Shown in pieces: positions 45,214-52,400 of a DNA stretch of 64,000 nucleotides. The DNA comes from Woeseia oceani. Lineage in GTDB: Bacteria; Pseudomonadota; Gammaproteobacteria; Steroidobacterales; Woeseiaceae. A program made the translations under genes and the position numbers. Every line of letters starts with the position of its first letter. Positions within the stretch are counted from its first letter, which is position 1. The DNA lies in the NCBI RefSeq assembly GCF_001677435.1, contig NZ_CP016268.1, positions 3,709,001-3,773,000 of the forward strand, read 5' to 3'. The notes under the pieces were generated by a model. That model saw only the letters and a list, made by a program, of their open reading frames with translations. It had not been told where the DNA came from and made no database searches.

Positions 45214-45270
45214 CATTAATGTACTATTGGCAACACCGCAGCCCGGAAAACGAAAACCTGAGGACCGTAA

Positions 45271-45924
45271 GTGGCCAGAAAGACCAAACAAGAAGCCTTG
45301 GAAACGCGTGACAACCTGCTCGAAGCGGCTGGCAAAGTGTTTTGCGAAAAGGGGGTGACCAAGACCTCGCTCGCCGACATTGCTGCTTGTGCCGGCGTTA
45401 CACGCGGCGCTGTCTACTGGCATTTCAAGAACAAGACCGACCTCGTTGAAGCGCTCTGGCATCGAACTGAAATGCCGGTTGATGTGTCCTGGGGTTGCGG
45501 GAACTGCACGCCCGGCAAGGACCCACTGGAAAGCATTCGTCGTCAGGCCGTTGATTGCCTGCAACGCGCTGTTGCAGATCCGAACACCAAGCAGGTTTGG
45601 GACATACTGCTGCACAAGTGTGAAAACGTTGACGATGCAGCCGTTATGAAGTCTCGCCTGCGGAAAGCACGCACAGAATGCGCGCACAACGTCACTGAGC
45701 TTTTTGAGGCAGCTATACAGGCCGGGCAATTGCCACGATCCACTGACGTCCTGACGGCCATCAGCGGTCTGTTCTGCTATATCGAGGGTTTGATTTACAA
45801 CTGGCTCATCCACCCGGAATCCACCAACCTCGAGAAATCCGCCGAGGCCTACGTCGACATTTACATTAGCGGTCTCGTCCACCGGGACATCCCGGCACGG
45901 CACCGCAAGACCGCGAACGGCTAA
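45271..45924 (+). CDS. TetR-family repressor of the RND pump (AcrR-like)
   Basis: The start is GTG 45271, with GAGGAC upstream; the product is 217 aa. The N-terminus MARKTKQEALETRDNLLEAA, then FCEKGVTKTSLADIAACAGV and TRGAVYWHFKNKTDLVEALW, is the AcrR/TtgR-type helix-turn-helix, nearly identical in pattern to known pump repressors. The C-terminal domain (residues about 80-205) is a helical ligand pocket. It is divergent from the pump operon, with a 138-base control region that contains the operator. It very probably represses both units and is released by pump substrates. Confidence 0.93.
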   Translation: MARKTKQEALETRDNLLEAAGKVFCEKGVTKTSLADIAACAGVTRGAVYWHFKNKTDLVEALWHRTEMPVDVSWGCGNCTPGKDPLESIRRQAVDCLQRAVADPNTKQVWDILLHKCENVDDAAVMKSRLRKARTECAHNVTELFEAAIQAGQLPRSTDVLTAISGLFCYIEGLIYNWLIHPESTNLEKSAEAYVDIYISGLVHRDIPARHRKTANG

Positions 45925-46375
45925 ACCCGGTAACGCCAGGACGGCCTGGTATGCCCCTGGGCGGTTCGCTCGGACAAAACGCTTGCTCACTGGTTATTGA
46001 CTCTTTTGAACGGTGGACAGCCGGCAGCCTTTGCCGTACTGCAAGACACTTTGTATTGCGTAGTCGAACGAGTGCCGCTGAATTTGACAACATTGCCAGG
46101 AATATTTCGGGCACTCGCGGATTGGCCACGCAGGCGCCATCAATTGACACTCACTTACTGAACAAAAGCCGGCGCCAGTGGCCGAGTTTGCCCGCCTTCG
46201 ATGTCACCGGAATGACGGTCGTTTACTTGGCGCCTCGAATTGTTCGCTGGCAGCGGTGCAGCGCGAGATGTTGAGCTGCATATCGCGTAAAGTCGCCCGT
46301 TGCAGCTGCACCCGGAATTCCAACGCTGGCAGTATTGCAGTCCTGGCCAGGTGGCCCTTATAACGTTTCGGTCTT
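45925..46375. other. Intergenic region, 451 bases
   Basis: This gap lies between the tetR gene and the BaiN-like gene, both on the plus strand. Frames of about 95-107 codons on both strands have no recognisable product, no ribosome binding site and no signal peptide, so I treat them as noise. No terminator stem with a T-run was found. Confidence 0.5.
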
Positions 46376-47566
46376 ATGGCAGCAGAAAAATACGATGTAA
46401 TCGTGCTCGGTGGAGGCGCCGCCGGACTAATGTGCGCAATTACCGCCGGTCAGCGAGGGCGGCGCGTACTGGTGCTGGAGGGCTCCAACCGGGTCGGCAA
46501 AAAAATACTGATGTCCGGCGGCGGCCGCTGCAATTTCACCAATCTGTACTGCGAACCGTCGCGCTACCTTTCTGCAAACCCGAACTTCTGCATTTCAGCA
46601 CTCAGTCGATACAGCCAGTGGGACTTTATTGCGCTGGTCGAAAAGCACAGCATCGCATGGCACGAGAAAACACTGGGCCAACTGTTTTGCGACGACTCTT
46701 CGAAACAAATAGTCGGAATGTTGCTTGCTGAGTGCGAGCGCGCGGGTGTTGAAATCCTGACGAACAGCGCGATCAGCGCCGTTGATTACGCCGGCCACTA
46801 CGAGGTGAACTGTGCCCACGGGCGATTTCACTCGGAATCGCTGGTCATCGCGACGGGTGGACTCTCTATTCCGAAAATGGGTGCATCCGGTTTCGGCTAC
46901 CAGCTTGCCAAACAGTTCGGGCTGGCATTGCTCGAGACCCGTCCAGGGTTGGTTCCTTTTACCTTTGCCGGAACGACACAAGACATGCTGAGCCGGCTCT
47001 CTGGAGTGAGTACGCCCGCGGCGCTATCAGTCGCTGACAACCACTTCGAAGAAAGCATCCTGTTCACTCACCGAGGCCTCAGTGGACCCGCCACGTTGCA
47101 GATTTCCAGTTACTGGTCGCCAGGCCAGAGTATTGAATGCAACCTGTTGCCGGCCATGGACGCCGCAGAGTTTCTCATGAAGGCGAAGGCCGCCCAACCG
47201 AAGGCTGTGCTGCGAACGGTTCTGTCCGGCACGTTGCCGCGGGCGTTGGTGCTGGAATTACAGGCGGTGCTCTGGCCTGACGCCATTGACTCGCCGCTGG
47301 CCGAACTCAGTCACCGCTATCTCGACGCACTGGCGAACCGGCTCCAGCAATGGCTATTGCGACCGGCAGCCACCGAGGGTTACCGGACCGCGGAAGTCAC
47401 GCTCGGCGGTATCGATACCGACGAATTGTCGTCCAAGACGATGGAAGCAAAACAGCAGCGTGGTTTGTATTGCATCGGTGAAGTAGTCGACGTCACCGGG
47501 CACCTGGGCGGGTTCAATTTTCAGTGGGCCTGGGCATCGGGCCACGCTGCCGGGCAGGTTGCCTAG
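46376..47566 (+). CDS. BaiN/YhiN-like NAD(P)/FAD-dependent oxidoreductase
   Basis: The 396-aa flavoprotein has the Rossmann motif YDVIVLGGGAAGLMCAITAG, then the family-specific runs NRVGKKILMSGGGRCNFTN and LVIATGGLSIPKMGASGFGY. The middle domain carries LFTHRGLSGPATLQIS, and the C-terminal flavin contact reads YCIGEVVDVTGHLGGFNFQW followed by AWASGHAAGQ. This is the HI0933/YhiN group. The best-known member, BaiN of gut clostridia, reduces bile-acid enones, but the reaction of most family members is unknown. The gene is isolated. The ATG at 46376 has no strong ribosome binding site, yet it gives the exact family start. Confidence 0.92.
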   Translation: MAAEKYDVIVLGGGAAGLMCAITAGQRGRRVLVLEGSNRVGKKILMSGGGRCNFTNLYCEPSRYLSANPNFCISALSRYSQWDFIALVEKHSIAWHEKTLGQLFCDDSSKQIVGMLLAECERAGVEILTNSAISAVDYAGHYEVNCAHGRFHSESLVIATGGLSIPKMGASGFGYQLAKQFGLALLETRPGLVPFTFAGTTQDMLSRLSGVSTPAALSVADNHFEESILFTHRGLSGPATLQISSYWSPGQSIECNLLPAMDAAEFLMKAKAAQPKAVLRTVLSGTLPRALVLELQAVLWPDAIDSPLAELSHRYLDALANRLQQWLLRPAATEGYRTAEVTLGGIDTDELSSKTMEAKQQRGLYCIGEVVDVTGHLGGFNFQWAWASGHAAGQVA

Positions 47567-48011
47567 AAACGCGATCGTCTTGCGACGCAAGCTGAATCCG
47601 GGCGGCAGATTTGCGCAAATTTGAGGCGGCGATGCGGACCACGGTCCGCTCTTTCGACACAACTTCCGCCGTATGTGGACCGAAAAAACCGGAATGTACA
47701 GCGAATTTGTCGCTGCCTGGCGACATTTCAAAATCGCCGGGCAATCGGTAATAGTAGTACGCGACCATGATCACCGCCAGTCGCAAGAATTTCTGCCGCG
47801 ATATCCTGTTGCCTGACAATGACAACAGCAGACATCGTCAGAAATTGCACGGAGTGAACGCAAATTTTCGCGCAAGAAACACCGTCAGAAATCGCCGTCA
47901 TTCTGACCCAGCGTTCAAAGCGGCGGGTTTGACACGGCATACCTGCATCGCATTAGCTACGCTACAGTTAGTCAGTACCCGCCCAACTTTAATCCGCGTC
48001 AAGGTAACGTC
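47567..48011. other. Intergenic region, 445 bases, gene content undecided
   Basis: A minus-strand frame (47514-47825, about 103 codons, containing YYYYRLPGDFEMSPGSDKF) overlaps the 3' end of the BaiN-like gene. I could not decide whether it is real: it has no family resemblance I know and no good ribosome binding site. The palindrome ATTTGCGCAAAT lies at 47609-47620. No clear terminator is seen. Confidence 0.4.
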
Positions 48012-48194
48012 GTGAAGAAAAACATTCTCTACAGCGTTGTACTGCTGGTCGCACTAACGAGCGCGTATGCGGTAATGCGTAATTCAGACTTTGCTATTCC
48101 CACCGCCAGTGCCAGCGACGAAGCCCGGTCAGAGAACCGCGCACAGGACGATACGCCGTCCGCTGAACACGCTCGCGCAAACAAAAACGACTGA
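48012..48194 (+). CDS. Possible small membrane or secreted peptide, 60 aa
   Basis: A GTG-initiated frame gives a positively charged start (MKKN), one hydrophobic segment (ILYSVVLLVALTSAYAVM) and a short polar tail rich in Ala, Asp, Glu and Asn. That is the look of an exported small protein or single-pass membrane peptide. The ribosome binding site is weak and I know no homologue. It ends 40 bases before the convergent AI-2E family gene. The call rests only on the signal-like N-terminus and codon pattern. Confidence 0.4.
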   Translation: MKKNILYSVVLLVALTSAYAVMRNSDFAIPTASASDEARSENRAQDDTPSAEHARANKND

Positions 48195-48233
48195 AGCCGC
48201 AAAGCAGCGCAGCATTCAGCCGTCCCTGCGGTG

Positions 48234-49340
48234 CTACGCCGCCGGAGTTTCCGGGGCGGGCGGCAATGGCGCACCCGGCCAGGCCCGGAGTACGGCCTGA
48301 ATAAGGGTAGCCAGAGGTATGGCGAAAAACACGCCCCAGAACCCCCAGATACCGCCGAAGAACAGTATCGACACGATGATCGCCACCGGATGCAGGTTCA
48401 CGACCTCGCTGAACAACAAAGGTGCAAGCAGATTGCCGTCCAACGCCTGGATAATTCCGTAGGCGAGTATCACGTAATAAAAATCGGCGGTTAGCCCCCA
48501 TTGCGACAACGCGACCAAGCCGACCGGCACTGTAACGGCGGCGGCGCCGACATAGGGGATCAGTACTGATAGTCCGGTGAGTACGCTGAGCAACAGGGCA
48601 AACTGCAAACCCAGCATGGAAAAAACGGCAAAGGTTACCGAGCCTACCAGGATGATCTCCCAGAATTTGCCGCGCACGTAGTTGCCGATCTGCGCATCCA
48701 CTTCCTGCCAGACGATACCGGCAAGCTGACGTTCGCTCGGCAAAAACTCCGCCAGCCAGCTGAGTATGCGGTTCTTGTCACGTATCATGAAAAATACCAA
48801 CAGAGGCACCAACACGACGTAGACAATGACCGTGATCAAGGCAACAAGCGATGTCATCGAATACGACAGCACCGGTTGCCCAAGGCGAATGAATTCGGAC
48901 CCAAGACCAGCAATGAATTCCTGAATCTGTGCCTCGGATAGAAAGTTGGGGTATTCCTTTGGCAGCCGCAGTAACAGCCCCTGCGCACGCTCAAGAATCT
49001 GCGGCACCTGAGCAACGAGTCGTGATACCTGCCGAATCAAAGGCGGTAACAAGCCGAACAGCATCATGGCAACAAACGATATAAAGCCAACGAACACCAG
49101 TAGTACACTGGGAAAATGCGGGGCACCCAACCGTTCCAGGCGGGCAACCAGACCCTGCAACAGGTAGGCAATCACGATGGCCGCCAGTACCGGTGCAAGC
49201 ATGTTACCGAACAGGTAAATTGACAAACCAAGACTCAGCAACGCCAGCGTCAGCGTGACGACCTGGGGGTTCTCGAGGTGACGCCGAAACCAGCGGCTAA
49301 CGCTGTTCATATGCGTGTTGTAATTTTGCGGATTACTCAT
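48234..49340 (-). CDS. AI-2E/PerM-family membrane transporter
   Basis: The ATG at 49340 gives 368 aa. A TTG 9 bases upstream would add three residues. The protein has eight hydrophobic helices in the order typical of the family: an N-terminal group (LTLALLSLGLSIYLFGNMLA), a large loop of about 90 residues (RQVSRLVAQVPQILERAQGL), then the C-terminal group with LLVFFMIRDKNRIL, LSVLIPYVGAAAVTVPVG and the end-signature LDGNLLAPLLFSEVVNLHPV. Family members export or exchange small molecules or ions. The AI-2 link was shown for only one branch, so the substrate here is open. It is divergent from the amidoligase operon. Confidence 0.9.
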   Translation of the reverse strand: MSNPQNYNTHMNSVSRWFRRHLENPQVVTLTLALLSLGLSIYLFGNMLAPVLAAIVIAYLLQGLVARLERLGAPHFPSVLLVFVGFISFVAMMLFGLLPPLIRQVSRLVAQVPQILERAQGLLLRLPKEYPNFLSEAQIQEFIAGLGSEFIRLGQPVLSYSMTSLVALITVIVYVVLVPLLVFFMIRDKNRILSWLAEFLPSERQLAGIVWQEVDAQIGNYVRGKFWEIILVGSVTFAVFSMLGLQFALLLSVLTGLSVLIPYVGAAAVTVPVGLVALSQWGLTADFYYVILAYGIIQALDGNLLAPLLFSEVVNLHPVAIIVSILFFGGIWGFWGVFFAIPLATLIQAVLRAWPGAPLPPAPETPAA

Positions 49341-49558
49341 AGGTCGCAATCATTACACAAAACTCGTGCGCCGGATGCGGCTGGTTAAAAAATGCCTGAG
49401 TACGGTCCCGCTGTCCTGGAGCCGTAATTTGCAACAGGTGAATGCCGAACCGGGCAATAGCCGGTAACAGCTGGCCGGCCGCCGCAAGAGCACGCCAGTG
49501 CCGTGTTCGCGGTCAGTTCCACCATTTGTTAGGGTCAATCTTTGTGATGGAAGTAGAC

Positions 49559-50572
49559 ATGCCGATGGATTTCAACGCCTGGTCCGTGCCGCTGCCGGCG
49601 GCAATGCATACCGCCAGCGGCAAGCCGCGCCGGATCGGCGTTGAACTTGAGATGATCGGCCTCAGTGTCAGCGAGGTCAGCCGGATGGTCGCATCCCACC
49701 TCAACGGCAAAGTTCGCGAAGACACGCCCTACGAACATTTCATCACCGGCGACGATGCCGGCGAATGGGGCGTCGAACTGGACTACGCGTACCTGAAGGA
49801 ACTGGGCCGTGAACAACCGGCCGATGTCGAAATGCTGGCAGTGCTCAACGAAGTGGCCGAAGGCGTGCTGCGTGCGGGCGCCGAAGCAATCGTGCCGGTC
49901 GAGATTGTCAGCCCGCCACTGCCAATACAACGGCTGGCAGACATACAGGCGCTGATTGCTCGTTTGCGATCGGCGGGAGCAAAGGGTTCTGGCGCTGGCG
50001 TTACCTATGCCTTCGGTATGCAGTTCAATCCGGAATTGCCTGACCTTGAGGCAGCCACGATCAGTGGCTACCTGAAGGCCTTCTTTTGTCTTTACGACTG
50101 GCTTGCTGCGCGTAGCAAAGTCGACCTGACCCGTCGTCTGACCGGGTTCAGCGCTGCGTTTCCGGAAAGCTATGTTCGCAAGGTAGTTGATCCCGAATAC
50201 TGGCCCGATCAAGCACAGCTGATCGATGATTACCTCAGCGACAACCCAAGCCGTAACCGGGCACTCGACATGTTGCCGTTGTTCATGCACCTCGACGAAA
50301 AGCGCTTGCGCGCTGTCGTCGACGACCCGCGCGTCAAACCGCGCCCAACCCTGCACTACCGACTGCCCAACTGCGAAATCCACCGCAAAGACTGGGGCAT
50401 TCATCTGGCATGGGGTGACTGGCTGGTCGTCGAAAGCCTGGCCGCTGACCGTGACCGGCTCAACAATTTGTGCAGCGCGTACGCCGCGTGGCTGGATAAA
50501 CCGCTCAGCCGCTTGTTCGACAACTGGGCCGACGAAGTCGCTGCAATGCCCGGGGTCAGCAGCGGCACATGA
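49559..50572 (+). CDS. Amidoligase-family protein (COOH-NH2 ligase of the glutamine-synthetase-like fold)
   Basis: The ATG at 49559 follows GGAAG and gives 337 aa. ATGs 12 bases upstream and 6 downstream are alternatives. The protein opens its fold with RRIGVELEMIGLS, where E29 and E31 are the metal/ATP-site acids of the amidoligase (PF12224-like) family. Next come WGVELDYAYLK, VEIVSPPL (the E-I-V-S-P-P strand of this family), YAFGMQFNPELPD and a C-terminal part with PTLHYRLPNCEIH and WLVVESLAADRDRL. Enzymes of this fold join a carboxylate to an amine with ATP. The stop overlaps the next gene (ATGA). That gene encodes an amidotransferase-type hydrolase, an association described for amidoligases in comparative genomics. 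The substrate is unknown. Confidence 0.85.
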   Translation: MPMDFNAWSVPLPAAMHTASGKPRRIGVELEMIGLSVSEVSRMVASHLNGKVREDTPYEHFITGDDAGEWGVELDYAYLKELGREQPADVEMLAVLNEVAEGVLRAGAEAIVPVEIVSPPLPIQRLADIQALIARLRSAGAKGSGAGVTYAFGMQFNPELPDLEAATISGYLKAFFCLYDWLAARSKVDLTRRLTGFSAAFPESYVRKVVDPEYWPDQAQLIDDYLSDNPSRNRALDMLPLFMHLDEKRLRAVVDDPRVKPRPTLHYRLPNCEIHRKDWGIHLAWGDWLVVESLAADRDRLNNLCSAYAAWLDKPLSRLFDNWADEVAAMPGVSSGT

Positions 50573-51261
50573 GCCGCCCGCTCATCGGCATCACCGGGCC
50601 ACGACGCGGTGCGGTCGGACCACGCCTGTGCATACACCTCGGCGTCTGGCTCGCCGGCGGCCGGGCGGTGCAACTGCGCCCCGGCAGTCCTGTCGATACC
50701 TCTGCGCTCGATGGTGTGATCATCAGCGGCGGTCACGATGTCGAACCGACCTTGTACAAAGCAGAAGCGGAAGTCGTGGGCAACTACGATCCGGAACGCG
50801 ACCGTTTCGAGGCCGCCATTATCGACTCCGCGTTGCGCGATGAAACACCGTTGCTTGGGATCTGCCGCGGCGCCCAACTGCTCAACGTGCGCATGGGCGG
50901 CAGCCTGTTTCAGGACCTGCGAAAACGCCGCCGCAAGACTTCCAGGCGTCGCTTTATCCTGCCACTGAAAACCCTCTGCCTGGACGGTGGTTCCAGACTG
51001 GCGCGGATACTCGGCGCGGGTGACATCCGCATCAACAGCCTGCACAACCAGAGCATCGACCGGGTTGGCAATAGCCTGACCATCAGCGGACGAGATCTCG
51101 ATGACATCGTGCAAGCCGTTGAGCGTGCGAATCACCCGTTTCTGCACGGTGTGCAATGGCACCCGGAGTTCCTGATTTACTCTGCACGACAACGACGACT
51201 GTTTCGCGCCCTGCTGGCGGCAGCGGCTGACTATCGGGCGGCACGGGACCGGCACGCGTGA
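50569..51261 (+). CDS. Class I glutamine amidotransferase-like / gamma-glutamyl hydrolase (PuuD-like)
   Basis: The 230-aa protein has the catalytic triad of class I amidotransferases: C99 in GICRGAQLLNV, H198 and E200 in GVQWHPEF. It also has SGGHDVEPTLY, NYDPERDRFE and INSLHNQSID, which place it with the gamma-glutamyl-GABA hydrolase (PuuD) group rather than with biosynthetic subunits. A short very basic stretch (RKRRRKTSRRR, about residues 118-128) is unusual. It probably cleaves a gamma-glutamyl or similar amide, perhaps the product of the amidoligase, or supplies ammonia to it. It overlaps the genes on both sides by 4 bases, so all three are tightly co-expressed. Confidence 0.87.
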   Translation: MSRPLIGITGPRRGAVGPRLCIHLGVWLAGGRAVQLRPGSPVDTSALDGVIISGGHDVEPTLYKAEAEVVGNYDPERDRFEAAIIDSALRDETPLLGICRGAQLLNVRMGGSLFQDLRKRRRKTSRRRFILPLKTLCLDGGSRLARILGAGDIRINSLHNQSIDRVGNSLTISGRDLDDIVQAVERANHPFLHGVQWHPEFLIYSARQRRLFRALLAAAADYRAARDRHA

Positions 51262-51683
51262 TCATCTACGGTGGCTTGTTTCTGACGGCCTTACTCGCGG
51301 CGACCATATTGCCAGCGTATTCCGAGGTGCTGTTCACCGGCCTGCTTCTGCAAGGTCATGACCCGTTGCTTCTGTGGCTAACAGCGTCTGTCGGCAATAC
51401 TTTGGGTTCGGCTGTGAACTGGGCACTCGCGGTGTACTTGCTGCGGTTTCGCGAACACCGCTGGTTTCCGTTTCGGGAGGAACGCCTTGGTCGCGCACAA
51501 CGCTGGTTTCAGCGTTACGGCGTGTGGTCCCTGTTGCTGGCCTGGGCGCCAATTGGTGGTGACGCGCTAACGTTTGTTGCCGGCTTGATGCGGGTTAACT
51601 TTTGGCTGTTCCTGACGCTGGTAGCGATTGGCAAAGCAGCACGCTATGCAGCCTTGATCGGCATTGTGCACTTTGCCGGCTGA
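51258..51683 (+). CDS. YqaA/DedA-like small membrane protein
   Basis: The start is GTG 51258 and overlaps the preceding stop (GTGA). The 141-aa protein has about four hydrophobic segments and the YqaA landmarks ATILPAYSEVLFTGLLL, ASVGNTLGSAVNW and WAPIGGDALTFVAGLMRVNF. The G-x-x-L-G and APIGGD elements are shared with the larger DedA (SNARE-associated) family, which is thought to move lipids or undecaprenyl phosphate. The size equals E. coli YqaA. Within this operon it may transport or anchor the amide-conjugated product of the two enzymes. That link rests only on gene overlap. Confidence 0.85.
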   Translation: MIIYGGLFLTALLAATILPAYSEVLFTGLLLQGHDPLLLWLTASVGNTLGSAVNWALAVYLLRFREHRWFPFREERLGRAQRWFQRYGVWSLLLAWAPIGGDALTFVAGLMRVNFWLFLTLVAIGKAARYAALIGIVHFAG

Positions 51684-51727
51684 CTGGTGCAGGTTGAATA
51701 ACGACCTCCAACCTGCACCCAACACCT

Positions 51728-52327
51728 CTAGCGCTGCTTCCAGGTACCGCCTTCCCGGTAGTACCAGCCTTTCTCCGCTTTGGCGATCCAGCGTTTCGCG
51801 AACGTGCGGCGAATTTCATCCTGCCATTCAGGGTGGCCGTTAACGCGCGCAATTTCCGCATAGAGTGCGTTCCAATCGTTGTTCTGCGCGGCCACCAGTT
51901 GCACGACCGTATTACGGTCCTTCAGTGGTACCAGACCACGATCTCTGATCTCGATCAGCCCGTCATCCGTGAGTCCGATTGCGCCGGAATCGTAGTAGGG
52001 TCGCAATGCAGAGAATCGTTGCGCCAGCGCGGCCTCCAAAGCCTGCTTCTCCGCCGACGGCTTGTCGAAGTCCACGCCACTCTGTGCATTGGCATCCGCA
52101 ATAAAAAATCCGACATAACCCTGCGCCAGCGCAAGCATCACCGGCACCTCATCAGCATTCTCGCGTTGCAGCGATGCGCCACCCTCGGGCGTTTCACCAC
52201 GCACCTTGTCGATAATCCGGTCCGCCGCCTGTTCTGCTGCAGCCTCCGGAAAATAGACGTTAATTGTCACGCATGCCGCGACCAGGACAACGAGCACGCC
52301 GGCCACGCTCAGGGTTAGCTTGTTCAT
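51728..52327 (-). CDS. YdbL-family (DUF1318) lipoprotein
   Basis: The ATG at 52327 has GGAG 9 bases upstream. Starts at 52336 and GTG 52342 are close alternatives. The 199-aa product has a lipobox LVAAC followed by VTINVYFPEAAAEQAADRII, the start typical of gammaproteobacterial DUF1318 proteins. Its C-terminal 80 residues match E. coli YdbL in pattern: IGLTDDGLIEIRD, WNALYAEIARVNG, FAKRWIAKAEKGWYY. E. coli ydbL lies in an operon with ydbH, a bridge-like protein for phospholipid transport. Here the gene follows a YdbH-like gene after 73 bases on the same strand. Confidence 0.85.
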   Translation of the reverse strand: MNKLTLSVAGVLVVLVAACVTINVYFPEAAAEQAADRIIDKVRGETPEGGASLQRENADEVPVMLALAQGYVGFFIADANAQSGVDFDKPSAEKQALEAALAQRFSALRPYYDSGAIGLTDDGLIEIRDRGLVPLKDRNTVVQLVAAQNNDWNALYAEIARVNGHPEWQDEIRRTFAKRWIAKAEKGWYYREGGTWKQR

Positions 52328-52400
52328 TCGATTCATCTCCACTGGGGATGTTTACGCAAATCCATTCGATTTACCGTGCCAGGCCATCGACCGGCACGCG

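Noticed and set aside
45133-45990. N-terminal extension of the RND adaptor
   Set aside because: It runs antisense through the tetR gene and across the operator. The lipoprotein signal at 45132 marks the true start.
45951-46274. 107-codon frame in the gap after tetR
   Set aside because: It has no homology pattern, no ribosome binding site and no signal peptide, and an equally long frame occurs on the other strand.
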